Source: Marinisporobacter sp. (GTDB lineage: Bacteria; Bacillota; Clostridia; Peptostreptococcales; Thermotaleaceae). Taken from it: a stretch of 59,917 nucleotides of DNA. The stretch spans positions 1 to 59,917 of the forward strand of contig JAOARP010000046.1 of NCBI GenBank assembly GCA_025210525.1, read 5' to 3'. Numbering within the stretch: position 1 is the first letter of the stretch; every line of letters begins with the position of its first letter. A program made the position numbers and the translations under genes. Below, one piece after another: positions 10,306 through 19,998 of this stretch. The notes below the pieces were generated by a model. That model was given only the letters and a program-made list of their open reading frames with translations. It had not been told where the DNA came from and searched no databases.

Positions 10306-11271
10306 ATGGGTGAGCAATTAGTTAAGGTAAACAATCTTAAAAAATTATTTCCTATAAAAAAAGGATTATTAGGCAAAACAGAATCTTATGTGAAAGCTGT
10401 AGACGGGTTGTCCTTTGAAATTTACAATGGAGAGTGTTTTGGATTAGTAGGAGAAAGTGGTTGTGGTAAATCTACAACAGGAAGAATGCTCCTAAAACTA
10501 ATAGAACCTACAGAAGGTGAGATTTGTTTTGAAGGAAAAGATATTGTAAAGATGAGTCAAGAAGAAATGCGTATGAAGAGAAAAGATATTCAAATGATTT
10601 TTCAAGATCCATATGCATCCTTAAATCCAAGAATGACTGTTGGTGAAATCATTGCAGAACCATTAAAAGTACATACAAAGCTTGGTAAAGAGGAAAGAGC
10701 AAAACGAATTTATGAATTATTAGAAATGGTAGGACTCAGTGGATATCATGCCAATCGATATGCCCATGAATTCAGTGGAGGACAAAGACAAAGAATAGGC
10801 ATTGCCAGAGCCTTAGCAGCAGAGCCAAAGTTGATTATTGCAGATGAACCTGTTTCTGCATTAGATGTTTCAATACAATCTCAGGTACTAAATTTACTGC
10901 AAGATTTAAAGGAAGAATTTAACTTAACTTATGTTTTTATCGCCCATGATTTAAGTGTAGTAGAGCATATTAGTGATCGAGTAGGGGTTATGTATTTAGG
11001 AAGAATCGTAGAAATTGCTGATAAGGACACTTTGTATAGTGATCCGTCACATCCTTATACAAAAGCACTGCTCAGTGCTGTACCCGTTGCTGATCCTAGA
11101 GCGAAGAAAGAAAGAATTATATTAGAAGGAGATGTTCCAAGTCCTGTAAATCCACCAAGTGGATGTAGTTTTCATACAAGATGTAGAAATTGTATGGAGA
11201 TTTGTAAAAAGGAAAGACCTGTATTGAAAAAAATAGGTCCATCTCATGAAGTTGCTTGTCATCTTTATTGA
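10306..11271 (+). CDS. Peptide ABC transporter ATPase (DppF type)
   Basis: 321 aa second ATPase of the importer. Motifs: Walker [11 protein letters not shown]-loop [13 protein letters not shown] (the DppF/OppF form), signature FSGGQRQR, Walker [13 protein letters not shown], and the C-terminal Cys-rich tail [14 protein letters not shown]. It starts 4 nt after the DppD stop. The pair of DppD and DppF subunits completes a full Opp-type importer. Confidence 0.94.
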   Translation: MGEQLVKVNNLKKLFPIKKGLLGKTESYVKAVDGLSFEIYNGECFGLVGESGCGKSTTGRMLLKLIEPTEGEICFEGKDIVKMSQEEMRMKRKDIQMIFQDPYASLNPRMTVGEIIAEPLKVHTKLGKEERAKRIYELLEMVGLSGYHANRYAHEFSGGQRQRIGIARALAAEPKLIIADEPVSALDVSIQSQVLNLLQDLKEEFNLTYVFIAHDLSVVEHISDRVGVMYLGRIVEIADKDTLYSDPSHPYTKALLSAVPVADPRAKKERIILEGDVPSPVNPPSGCSFHTRCRNCMEICKKERPVLKKIGPSHEVACHLY

Positions 11272-11315
11272 TGAAAACTATTTGGTAAAAAAATAGGATT
11301 TAGAAGGGGAATGAT

Positions 11316-13055
11316 ATGAAAAGAGAACAAATTAAGAGGAAATTAGTAATTGTCTGTATTCAAGAAGTGTACATGCACAGAATGGTGAATCAATTAAAGG
11401 AAATATTTTGTCATCATGTAAAGGTAAGAGGTATTACGGTGAAAAACTTAATGAAAGAAAAAATAAATGCAGATGAAATTATTTTATTATCAAACCCTTC
11501 TATTGTTCCTATGGTAAATACTTTTTTTTCAAATATGAAAAAATATATGGTTATTAAACGCTCTGTCAATCTAATGAATATGAAAAAAATATTACAGCTT
11601 CCTAAGGGGAAAAATATTTTAGTTGTAAATGATACAGATCGTAATACAAAAGAGGTAGTAGAAGAGTTAAGAGAATGTGTTTTTGAACATAATTATTATG
11701 GTTACCCTATGGATACGGATATTCCTACAGAGATTGACTATGTCATTACCCCAGGAGAAATGAAGCTTATTCCTGAGGGAATGAAAAATGTAATAGATAT
11801 AGGTCCTAGGGTAATAGACTTAGAAACTACTATCAAACTCTTTGAAATTCTTGGGTTTGAGTATGATCATGTATGGATTATGAAACGATATATTAAAGCA
11901 TTGAGTTTGCTTACAAAAGATGAACCTTTAGATAAAAGGTATCTACTAGATAGAATGGGTACAAAAGCAAGTTATTATTTTTCAGATATGATTCCCTATA
12001 GTGAAAACATTGAAAATACTATCCAAGTAGCTAAAAAAATGGCAAAGGATGAAAAGAATATTCATATTTATGGAGAGATTGGAACAGGGAAGACCCTTTT
12101 AGCACAAGCTATCCACAACGAATCTACAAGAAAAGAAAAGGCTTTTATTACGGTGGATTGTTCTCTAATGTCAGAGGAAACATTAGAAAAAGAGTTGTTT
12201 GGATCTGATAAAGATTCAGAGAAAAAATATCCAAGTCTATTAGAACTTGCTGATGGAGGGACTCTTTGTGTAGAAGAAATCAATGCTCTTCCCTTCAACC
12301 TACAAAATAAATTACTTCGAGTAATAATAGAGAAGAAAATGAATAGAAATAATGAGATAGAACCTATGGATCTAAATGTTCGACTCATTAGCACGAGTAC
12401 AGTAAATATTTTGGAGTTAATAAAAGAAGGAGAATTTTCTAAAGAATTATTTTATAGAATTTCTCCTTATGCTTTAAGACTCGATAATTTAAATGAAGAA
12501 AATATTCAATTGGAAGAGTTGATAGAAGGATATTTAAAGAATTATCTTAAAAGAGAAGGGGTAATCATTGAGAAAGATGCTCTAGAAATTCTCAAAAGAC
12601 ATAAATGGAGAGGAAATGTAAGAGAACTATTTAATGTCCTATCTCATATTGCTTGTATGGATGTAAACAGAATTGATAAAAGTGCACTTCCTTTTTATAT
12701 ACAGCCAAAAGAAGCTATAGAAGAAAAAAATTTTGATCCTGTTCATTATGCAAAGGTCATAGATGTAGAAAAGATGATTAAAGAAATCGAGAAACGTGGA
12801 TTTTTAGAAGAAGCGCTAAAAATATTAGAGGCTTTTTATGATGGTAAATCATCTTATAAGTCCTATGGACGCTTATCTTTGAAAAAGAAATTAGAAGAGA
12901 TGAACATTCATTTAACAGAACAGCAGTTAAGATTGAAGCTAGAGTGGCTAAAGGATTTAGGATTGTTAAATGTTAGAAAGGGAAGGGCGGGAACTATTAT
13001 TTCAAGAAAGGGAAAAGAATTTTTAAAAGAATTAAAAAATAGAGATTCAGAATAA
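11316..13055 (+). CDS. Sigma-54-activator-like AAA+ regulator lacking the GAFTGA loop
   Basis: 579 aa. Residues 1-210 form an unrecognised sensor-like region. An AAA+ domain follows with Walker A GEIGTGKT (about 250-257), ELFG, LADGGTL, and the family's RISPYALRL and WRGNVREL segments. Between ELFG and LLELADGGTL, where sigma-54 activators carry GAFTGA, there are only 11 unrelated residues (SDKDSEKKYPS). Walker B reads CVEEI instead of LDEI. There is no Fis-type helix-turn-helix; the C-terminal about 60 residues look like a winged helix (YGRLSLKKKLEE...LTEQQLRLKLEWLKDLGLL). Its place inside the operon suggests it regulates peptide uptake or salvage, probably without sigma-54. Confidence 0.8.
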   Translation: MKREQIKRKLVIVCIQEVYMHRMVNQLKEIFCHHVKVRGITVKNLMKEKINADEIILLSNPSIVPMVNTFFSNMKKYMVIKRSVNLMNMKKILQLPKGKNILVVNDTDRNTKEVVEELRECVFEHNYYGYPMDTDIPTEIDYVITPGEMKLIPEGMKNVIDIGPRVIDLETTIKLFEILGFEYDHVWIMKRYIKALSLLTKDEPLDKRYLLDRMGTKASYYFSDMIPYSENIENTIQVAKKMAKDEKNIHIYGEIGTGKTLLAQAIHNESTRKEKAFITVDCSLMSEETLEKELFGSDKDSEKKYPSLLELADGGTLCVEEINALPFNLQNKLLRVIIEKKMNRNNEIEPMDLNVRLISTSTVNILELIKEGEFSKELFYRISPYALRLDNLNEENIQLEELIEGYLKNYLKREGVIIEKDALEILKRHKWRGNVRELFNVLSHIACMDVNRIDKSALPFYIQPKEAIEEKNFDPVHYAKVIDVEKMIKEIEKRGFLEEALKILEAFYDGKSSYKSYGRLSLKKKLEEMNIHLTEQQLRLKLEWLKDLGLLNVRKGRAGTIISRKGKEFLKELKNRDSE

Positions 13056-13067
13056 GGGGTGGGGGAT

Positions 13068-13886
13068 ATGAAAATTTTTATCTCAGCAGATATTGAGGGA
13101 ATCAGCAGTATTGTTCATGGAATCCAAACGAAAATGGGAAGTGAAGAGTATGAAAAAGCAAGATATTTGATGACACAAGAAGTGAATGCTGCCATTGATG
13201 GGGCTTTAGAAGGAGGGGCAAAAGAGATTCTTGTAAATGATTCTCATGGGGGAATGCGTAACCTTCTAGTAGAGGATTTAAGGGAAGAAGCAACTGTCAT
13301 CTTAGGAAAACCTAAAAAGAATTCTATGATGGCAGGACTAGACCATACCTTTGATGGGGTATTTTGTATTGGATATCACCCTATGGCAAAGAATAATGGA
13401 ACACTAGCACATACCATTAGTGGATATGCTTTTTCGGATATTGAGATCAATGGGAAAAGCTATGGAGAATCAGGGATTTATGGTGCGTTAGCTGGATCTT
13501 TTGGTGTACCTGTAGTATTATTTTCTGGAGATGATGTACTAGAAATGGAAGTGAAAAGAGATTTTCCTAAAGGGAAGGTAGCCGTAGTAAAAGACAATTT
13601 AGGTAATCATTGTGCAAAATGTATCCATCCTAATAAAGCTAGAAAATTGATTAAAGAAAAAGCAAAGGAAGCTTTAAAGGATTTGAAGGAAATGGAGCTT
13701 TTTCAAATAAAGGGTCCATTAGACATGAAGATTAAGCTCAATTCAGTTTTAATTGCAGATTGTGTAGAAATCATACCTAGAGTCAATAGGTATTCTTCGG
13801 ATACTATTACATACAAGGCTGAGGATATCCAAGAAGGAGTAAGATTACTAAATACTATATCTGCTATGGCAAGAGGACTCATGTAG
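13068..13886 (+). CDS. M55 family D-aminopeptidase (DppA-like)
   Basis: 272 aa zinc peptidase that removes N-terminal D-amino acids from peptides. With the start at 13068 (8 nt after AAGGGG) the residues known from Bacillus DppA fall in place: Asp8, Glu10, His60, His104, His115, and Glu134 with one inserted residue. A GTG nine bases upstream (13059) is in frame but overlaps the ribosome binding site. The enzyme would act in the cytoplasm on imported peptides such as D-Ala-containing cell-wall peptides. It overlaps functionally with the next two peptidases in the operon. Confidence 0.93.
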   Translation: MKIFISADIEGISSIVHGIQTKMGSEEYEKARYLMTQEVNAAIDGALEGGAKEILVNDSHGGMRNLLVEDLREEATVILGKPKKNSMMAGLDHTFDGVFCIGYHPMAKNNGTLAHTISGYAFSDIEINGKSYGESGIYGALAGSFGVPVVLFSGDDVLEMEVKRDFPKGKVAVVKDNLGNHCAKCIHPNKARKLIKEKAKEALKDLKEMELFQIKGPLDMKIKLNSVLIADCVEIIPRVNRYSSDTITYKAEDIQEGVRLLNTISAMARGLM

Positions 13887-13900
13887 TAGGGGGAAGGAAC

Positions 13901-14971
13901 ATGAAAAATCAAAAAAGAATAAGAGATTACGGAATCCAGATAGGCAGTATAGAGACAGGAGAAAAAAATGCCATCACCGATGTATTAGGGGTGAAGGTAG
14001 GTCATGTTACTTTAAATGAAGGAAATATAAAAACAGGTGTGACAGCAGTACTCCCTCATGGAGAAAATTTATTTAAAGAAAAAGTTTTTGCAGCGTCTCA
14101 CGTGATCAATGGATTTGGAAAGACCATAGGGACCATTCAAATAGAAGAATTAGGAAATATTGAAACACCTATTATTCTAACTAATACTCTGAGTGTAGGA
14201 GCTTCTTGTGATGCTTTAGTAAAATATATGCTAGATGAAAATGAGGATATTGGTACCACTACAGGGACTGTTAATCCTGTAGTTTGTGAATGTAATGATG
14301 GTTATTTGAATGATATCCGAGGGGGACATATCAAAAAAGAACACGTATTTTCTGCTATAGAAAATGCAGATATAGAATTTGAAGAAGGTAGTGTAGGTGC
14401 AGGGACAGGTATGTCTTGCTATAAGCTAAAGGGTGGTATTGGAACAGCCTCTAGAAAAATTCAATTAGGGGAGGATACCTATACAGTTGGTACTTTAGTT
14501 TTGACTAATATGGGACATAAAAAGGATTTGATGATTGATAGAATACCTGCTGGAAGAATCATAGAAGCGTTAGATGAAAAAAAGGATTTAGAAGAGGATA
14601 AGGGTTCTATTATTATGCTTATAGGAACAGATATCCCTATGAGTCATAGGCAGTTAAAAAGAATTTCTAAAAGAGCAATTGTAGGTCTTAGTCGAACGGG
14701 TTCTCATATAGGAAATGGTAGTGGAGAAATTGTTATTAGCTTTACTACTGCAAATAGGATGTCTCACTATAAAAAAGAAGAGGTCATGAATATAAAAATG
14801 ATTCATGAAAACAACATGGATCTTGCTTTCAGAGCTGTAGCCGAATGTATAGAAGAATCTATTTTGAATTCTTTGATTACAGCGAAGTATACAATAGGAA
14901 GGGATAATAATCATAGAAGGTCATTAAATGAATATATGGATATGATTCTTAAGGAAGTACAAGAAAAGTAA
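13901..14971 (+). CDS. P1 family aminopeptidase (DmpA type)
   Basis: 356 aa. The N-terminus (NAITDVLGVKVGH) and the segments GVTAVLPH, NPVVCECNDG and TGMSCYKLKGGIGTASR match the L-aminopeptidase/D-esterase DmpA family, whose members self-cleave before a catalytic Ser or Thr. The likely cleavage site is the Gly-Ser pair in DKGSII (Ser236), followed by the family motif GLSRTGSHIGNGSGEI. The known family can act on peptides with D- or L-residues. Position between two other peptidases supports a joint role in breaking down imported peptides. Confidence 0.9.
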   Translation: MKNQKRIRDYGIQIGSIETGEKNAITDVLGVKVGHVTLNEGNIKTGVTAVLPHGENLFKEKVFAASHVINGFGKTIGTIQIEELGNIETPIILTNTLSVGASCDALVKYMLDENEDIGTTTGTVNPVVCECNDGYLNDIRGGHIKKEHVFSAIENADIEFEEGSVGAGTGMSCYKLKGGIGTASRKIQLGEDTYTVGTLVLTNMGHKKDLMIDRIPAGRIIEALDEKKDLEEDKGSIIMLIGTDIPMSHRQLKRISKRAIVGLSRTGSHIGNGSGEIVISFTTANRMSHYKKEEVMNIKMIHENNMDLAFRAVAECIEESILNSLITAKYTIGRDNNHRRSLNEYMDMILKEVQEK

Positions 14972-15020
14972 AAAATTTATTAAAAATATTTCTAAATAAT
15001 AAGGAAAAGGGGACGGTAGT

Positions 15021-16100
15021 ATGTTCAGTACAACAGATTCTTTAGAAATGATTAAAGATTTATCTAATGCTAATGGTGTATCTGGCTTTGAGGATGAAGT
15101 AGTAAAAGTAATAAGGAAATATGCAAAGGATCATATAGAAGTAAAAGAAGATTGTCTTAGAAATTTATATCTCCATAGAAAAAAGAATAAAGGAAATCAG
15201 CCTATGGTTATGATCGATGCCCATTCTGATGAAGTAGGTTTTATGGTGCAATCCATCAAGGCAAATGGACTCATTAAATTTATTCCTATAGGGGGATGGG
15301 TAGCACAAAATGTACCTGCTCAAAGAGTTAGAATTACCAATGCCGAGGGAGAGGTTATTATTGGTGTAGTTGCCACAAAACCACCTCATTTTATGTCAGA
15401 GGTAGAAAGAAAACAGCCTATCGAGATCTCAAGTCTTGTAATAGATATTGGTGCTACCTCAAGAAAAGAGGTTATAGAAATCTTTAAGATAGAAGTAGGA
15501 GCACCCATAGTACCAGATGTTACATTTAGCTACAATAAGACTAATGAAACATTATTAGGTAAAGGCTTTGACAATCGATTAGGTTGTGCAGCACTTATAG
15601 ATACGCTTAATACATTGGAAAAAGAAGATTTAAAGGTAGATGTTGTTGGAACTGTTTCTAGTCAAGAGGAAGTAGGAACAAGGGGGGCTATTGTTACAGC
15701 CAATACAGTAAAACCAGATGTGGCAATCGTCTTTGAGGGAACCCCTGCTGATGATACTTTCATGGATGAATATGAATCACAAGCTGCATTAAAGAAGGGG
15801 CCTCAAATAAGACATAGAGATAGGTCTATGATTACTCATCCAAGATTTGCAAAATTCTCAAGACAAGTTGCTAAAGAGGTAGGAATCGATTTTCAAGATG
15901 CAGTAAGATCAGGTGGGGGAACAAATGGAGGAAGCATTCATTTATCTAATAAGGGCGTACCAACTATTGTAATTGGTATACCTGTAAGATATATACATAC
16001 TCATCAAGGATTCTCAGCATTTGTAGATTATAAAAATGCAGTAAAATGGACTAGTGAAATTGTTAAGCAATTAAATAAAGAAATCATTGATAAATTTTAA
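15021..16100 (+). CDS. M42 family aminopeptidase
   Basis: 359 aa, normal for M42 (glutamyl aminopeptidase/FrvX/tetrahedral aminopeptidase family). Visible metal ligands and catalytic residues are His68 (DAHSDEVG), Asp184 (GKGFDNR), Glu216-Glu217 (SSQEEVGTRG), the acidic residue in FEGTPADD, and His in IHTHQGF. These enzymes are cobalt- or zinc-dependent and assemble as large cytoplasmic complexes. It is the last gene of the operon and probably trims the L-residues released by the preceding enzymes. Confidence 0.93.
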   Translation: MFSTTDSLEMIKDLSNANGVSGFEDEVVKVIRKYAKDHIEVKEDCLRNLYLHRKKNKGNQPMVMIDAHSDEVGFMVQSIKANGLIKFIPIGGWVAQNVPAQRVRITNAEGEVIIGVVATKPPHFMSEVERKQPIEISSLVIDIGATSRKEVIEIFKIEVGAPIVPDVTFSYNKTNETLLGKGFDNRLGCAALIDTLNTLEKEDLKVDVVGTVSSQEEVGTRGAIVTANTVKPDVAIVFEGTPADDTFMDEYESQAALKKGPQIRHRDRSMITHPRFAKFSRQVAKEVGIDFQDAVRSGGGTNGGSIHLSNKGVPTIVIGIPVRYIHTHQGFSAFVDYKNAVKWTSEIVKQLNKEIIDKF

Positions 16101-16149
16101 AAAAAAGCCACCAAAGGGAAAATCCCTATTGATAGCTTTAGGGGGGTCT

Positions 16150-16665
16150 TTACAATAATTCTTTTAATGCGGTCATTGCTTTTTCATAATCAGGATGATT
16201 CGTAACTTCATTAAGGTACTCTACATAGCGTACCTTATTTTCTTTGTCTAAAATCACAATGCCACGACTTAAAAGTCTTAATTCTTCAATGACAAAGCCA
16301 TAATTAAGACCAAAGGATAAATCCTTATGATCAGATAGAGTTATGACTGCATCAATACCTTTAGCGCCACAAAATCTCTTCTGTGCAAAGGGCAAATCCA
16401 CACTGATGGTTAAGATAGCCACATCTCCTAGGGAAGCTGCTTCTTGGTTGAAAAAAGTAGTTTGAAATTCACAAACTCCTGTATCGATAGATGGGACTAC
16501 GCTAATGATTTTTATCTTTTCTCCTACATCCTTTAATGAAAAAGGAGTAAGATCATTTTTTAGTACTGTAAAATCTGGGGCTGTATCTCCTACCTTTATT
16601 TCAGGACCTAGTAAGGTCATAGGATTTCCTTGCATAGTGATAATGCCTGTTCTTTTTTCTATCAT
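16150..16665 (-). CDS. tpx: Thiol peroxidase
   Basis: 171 aa atypical 2-Cys peroxiredoxin reducing hydroperoxides in the cytoplasm. The peroxidatic Cys65 is in SVVPSIDTGVCEFQTT and the resolving Cys99 is in QKRFCGAKGI, both conserved in Tpx. The gene is convergent with the peptidase operon, with about 50 bases between stops. Unlike the peroxiredoxin at 46.8 kb, this one uses ordinary cysteine. Confidence 0.95.
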   Translation of the reverse strand: MIEKRTGIITMQGNPMTLLGPEIKVGDTAPDFTVLKNDLTPFSLKDVGEKIKIISVVPSIDTGVCEFQTTFFNQEAASLGDVAILTISVDLPFAQKRFCGAKGIDAVITLSDHKDLSFGLNYGFVIEELRLLSRGIVILDKENKVRYVEYLNEVTNHPDYEKAMTALKELL

Positions 16666-16825
16666 AAATTTGTAGACTCCTCTCCAAATAGTATATATAT
16701 AGGATACCCAATGAAAAAAAGATAAAACATATGATTTTGATTTTAACCTTTTTGTAACTTTTTAAAATATTTCTTGTGATATACTTTTCTCATAAATAAT
16801 ACTATGCATAGTAAGGAGAGAAGAA

Positions 16826-17590
16826 ATGAAAAATTATAAAAGAGTCATAGCAATTGGACTGATTGGTGCAGTCATGCTTACAACAGTAGCTTGTGGAAGT
16901 GAAGAGGTGAAAGGTGCAGATAATAATACTCAAATAGAAAGCAATGAGGATGCTGAAATTGTTGGATATAGCTTTACAGAAATTCAAGAAAAACCTGAGT
17001 TACTAAAGGAATTTACAAAGATGGATGCAGACTATAAAGCATATCTTGAAAAGGAAATCTTAAGAGCAATATTTTTAGATGAAAATAATAATTTGACAGA
17101 TGCTACAAATATTTATACTTTACCGAATGCAGAAGATTCAACAGCCCTTTATTTGTATATGAAAAAGGATAAAGTCATCAATGGGAAACTAGATGAATTC
17201 AATGGAATGGTAAATACAGAAGGCTATGAATATGATACTTTAGTTTATGATTATGGAAGCAACATGGAAAAGCAAGCAAAAGAATCGGATTTTCCCTATG
17301 ACTTAGTAGAAAAAAGAGAAGATGCACAAAAAGAGTTAAAAGATCAATTCGAAGGAAAAAGTTTAAATGAATTACAAGATTTTCTAAAGGTCTATACGCC
17401 TCTTTATAAGTATATGAGAAAAGATACAGATAAAACCCTTGAGACATATATGATTATTAGTGAAGTGGGTTATACAGCAAGTAGTACCATTAATGTAATT
17501 GTAAAGAATGGAAAGATCACAAAATTATATATAGATGATAGTTATCAACCAGAGAATGATCCTGTTAGTATGTTGAAGGATGAAAAATAA
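16826..17590 (+). CDS. Lipoprotein of unknown function
   Basis: 254 aa. The N-terminus MKNYKRV, a hydrophobic segment and the lipobox TVAC (Cys23) show a lipoprotein exported by Sec. The mature part is rich in Asp, Glu and Lys, and ends with a predicted beta-strand region (INVIVKNGKITKLYIDD). I recognise no family. The gene is monocistronic with a good hairpin terminator and a GGAGAG ribosome binding site. Confidence 0.8.
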   Translation: MKNYKRVIAIGLIGAVMLTTVACGSEEVKGADNNTQIESNEDAEIVGYSFTEIQEKPELLKEFTKMDADYKAYLEKEILRAIFLDENNNLTDATNIYTLPNAEDSTALYLYMKKDKVINGKLDEFNGMVNTEGYEYDTLVYDYGSNMEKQAKESDFPYDLVEKREDAQKELKDQFEGKSLNELQDFLKVYTPLYKYMRKDTDKTLETYMIISEVGYTASSTINVIVKNGKITKLYIDDSYQPENDPVSMLKDEK

Positions 17591-17608
17591 AAGGGAATGA
17601 GTAAAAGT

Positions 17609-17641
17609 GCTACGGTCAAAATAGATCGTAGCTTCTGTTTT
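17609..17641 (+). terminator. Intrinsic terminator
   Basis: GCTACGGTC and GATCGTAGC pair (one G-U) around AAAATA, followed by TTCTGTTTT. Confidence 0.8.
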
Positions 17642-17862
17642 ATGTGAATGAAATAAATGAAAGCATATTGGATAGAGAAAGTATAAAATAGGCATATTTT
17701 ACTGTTGTAAAATGTAATTTATTCAAGAAATGAAAAGAAAAATAAAAAATTGATAGATATAACATAAAAAATTGTAAAATAATTGACCAATATGTAAAAA
17801 ATAGTATATTCTTATAAGAGAGACAATTTTACTTAAAAAATATAATCGGGGATAAGGAAAAT

Positions 17863-19566
17863 ATGGGGAATAAGATAATTAAAAAATGGAAAAAAACAGG
17901 GGTTGTTGGAGGGTTAATTTTACTGCTTTTTATTGTGAATGTGATTTTTATGAGAAATCATTTAGATGTTGATTATGATGATTTTATAGTGGAAGGAATA
18001 TATTTTATTTTTATTGTATTTTGTTTTTTGATTGCATTAGATTTTAAAATAAAATACTTAACCATGGGATGCGTCTTTCTTTCCATATCATTATTTAGTG
18101 ATATGTTAGATGAATTAAAGTTTATCTCCCTTCCTAAATGGCAGGATTATTTATTTGAAGAGTTATCTTTAGGATTAGGGATTGTATTTACAGCTTATGG
18201 ATTTTATAAATCTCTTGGAGAGAAGGAAAATCTTTTAAATCAATTGAGATACTTTGCCTTTTATGATCGATTTACAGATTTACCGAATAGAAGATATATA
18301 GAGGAGTATTTAACTATAGCTATTAGGGAGTCTATTAAAAATAATACTAAGGTAGGGGTATTATTTATTGATTTAGATAAATTTAAATTAATTAATGATA
18401 CATTAGGATATTATTTTGGAGATGATCTCCTAAAGCTTGTAGCGGATAAATTAAGAGAAATAATGAAAGATGAGGGAACGATTGCTCGTTTAGGTGGAGA
18501 TGAGTTTATTGTAGCGATGGAAGGGGTCCAACATATAGATCAATTAAAGGATAAGGCTGAAAAAATTATTGATTTATTTCAAAATCCTCTTACAGTAAAG
18601 GAAGTAGAAGTACATATTACTTGCAGTATAGGTATTGCTGTATTAACTGATAAAGACATGAGTACAGAAATATTATTTAAAAATGCAGATGTAGCTATGT
18701 ATCAAGTGAAAGAAGAAGGTGGAAATAGCTATAAATTTTATAATAAAACAATGGATGAAAAATCAAAGGAAAAGCTCAAAATCGCAGAAGAGATTAGATC
18801 TGCAATCAAGAAAGAAGAATGGATTCTTCATTACCAGCCGAAGGTGAATATTCAAACAGGGAAAATTTCTTCACTAGAGGCACTTATAAGATGGAATCAT
18901 CCTAAATTAGGTCTTACTTATCCAAATTATTTTATACCTGTGGCAGAAGAAACGGGCTTGATTAAGCATCTTGATTTACAGGTACTAGAGATGGGTTGTT
19001 TGCAAATAAAAGATTGGACCAATAGAGGTTTAAGGCCTGTAAATATTTCTGTCAATATTTCTGCAAAATTGTTCAACGAAAGTAAATTTTTAGATGAAAT
19101 AGAAGAGATCTTTGATCGTACGGATATTGATACATCGTTAATTAATATAGAGATTACTGAAACTTCATCTATGAAGGATACGGCGTATACGAATAAAGTT
19201 TTACAGGAATTGAAGAAAAAGCATATAAAAATATCTTTAGATGATTTTGGAAAGGGCTATTCATCATTAAATTATTTAAAAAACTTTCCTATAGATGTAC
19301 TAAAAATTGATAAATTATTTGTTGATGGAATCAACAAGGATAAAAGGGATGAATCTCTTATAAAGGCAGCAGTGACCATGGCAAAGGCATTAGAGATTAA
19401 AGTTGTATCTGAAGGGGTTGAAACAAAAGAACAGCTAGAATTTTTGAGAAGCATTCATTGTGATGAATATCAGGGATACTTATTTAGTAAGCCTGTACCT
19501 ATTGAAGATATTGAAAGAATGCTTTATAATGCACAAAATTTAAAAGAGCAGGAAATTATTTCTTAG
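17863..19566 (+). CDS. Membrane GGDEF-EAL protein (cyclic di-GMP turnover)
   Basis: 567 aa. Three or four predicted membrane helices occupy residues 1-115. The GGDEF domain has an intact GGDEF (211-215) but no RxxD inhibitory site at the usual place upstream. The EAL domain has EAL (339-341), the ETG segment, NISAKLF, EITETS and the DDFGKGYSS motif that holds metal-binding Asp residues, so it looks catalytically competent. The protein may make, degrade or only sense c-di-GMP; with both motifs intact the net activity cannot be read from sequence. Confidence 0.92.
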   Translation: MGNKIIKKWKKTGVVGGLILLLFIVNVIFMRNHLDVDYDDFIVEGIYFIFIVFCFLIALDFKIKYLTMGCVFLSISLFSDMLDELKFISLPKWQDYLFEELSLGLGIVFTAYGFYKSLGEKENLLNQLRYFAFYDRFTDLPNRRYIEEYLTIAIRESIKNNTKVGVLFIDLDKFKLINDTLGYYFGDDLLKLVADKLREIMKDEGTIARLGGDEFIVAMEGVQHIDQLKDKAEKIIDLFQNPLTVKEVEVHITCSIGIAVLTDKDMSTEILFKNADVAMYQVKEEGGNSYKFYNKTMDEKSKEKLKIAEEIRSAIKKEEWILHYQPKVNIQTGKISSLEALIRWNHPKLGLTYPNYFIPVAEETGLIKHLDLQVLEMGCLQIKDWTNRGLRPVNISVNISAKLFNESKFLDEIEEIFDRTDIDTSLINIEITETSSMKDTAYTNKVLQELKKKHIKISLDDFGKGYSSLNYLKNFPIDVLKIDKLFVDGINKDKRDESLIKAAVTMAKALEIKVVSEGVETKEQLEFLRSIHCDEYQGYLFSKPVPIEDIERMLYNAQNLKEQEIIS

Positions 19567-19615
19567 AAGAGAACCTAGAAAAAAATATATATAATAGGAT
19601 ATGTGAATGAAGGAT

Positions 19616-19655
19616 GCCCCTTTGAGAAGTTGGATTTTCTCAAGGGGGTTACTTT
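19616..19655 (+). terminator. Terminator-like hairpin after the GGDEF-EAL gene
   Basis: CCCCTTTGAGAA pairs with TTCTCAAGGGGG (one mismatch). The downstream T content is modest (TTACTTTG). The AAGGGGG arm also looks like a ribosome binding site for a decayed frame starting at TTG 19654. Confidence 0.65.
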
Positions 19656-19998
19656 GATAAAAATCCGTAATATTCCAACAATTAAATCATTTAATGCATT
19701 TTCAAAAGAAGTTGCTATCGTTACAATTATTTGTATTGAAAATAAGTCTATATTTATAGGGCAGAAGGGTTAAAGACCATTGTTTATCTTATAGATGGAA
19801 GGAAATATAAACTTGTTTTTTCAGAAAATAGAAGTCTTGAAAAATATATATTTCTCATTTGATGGAAGATAGAAATATCAATGCTTTTAGGCGTATTTTT
19901 ATGTTGAAATTATCTCTTTTCTATTGTATGATGTACTGGCGGCAAAAAAGAAAAAACAATTCCGTTGGTGGGTTGGAAAAAATAGAAGAGAGGTATGA
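19654..19998 (+). pseudogene. Decayed small gene
   Basis: From a TTG 7 nt after AAGGGGG the frame reads MIKIRNIPTIKSFNAFSKEV and stops at GQKG. A one-base shift continues as LKTIVYLIDGRKYKLVFSEN to a TGA, then WKIEISMLLGVFL, and a second shift gives YVEIISFLLYDVLAAKKKKQ to a stop at 19998. Joined, these would give a protein of about 110 residues with a basic, hydrophobic C-terminus. Two frameshifts and a nonsense codon indicate decay. No family recognised; this explains the 428-base gap before the next gene. Confidence 0.4.

Noticed and set aside
16101-16149. Terminator between the M42 peptidase and Tpx genes
   Set aside because: Only a short GGGAAAATCCC hairpin without a T-tract was visible.
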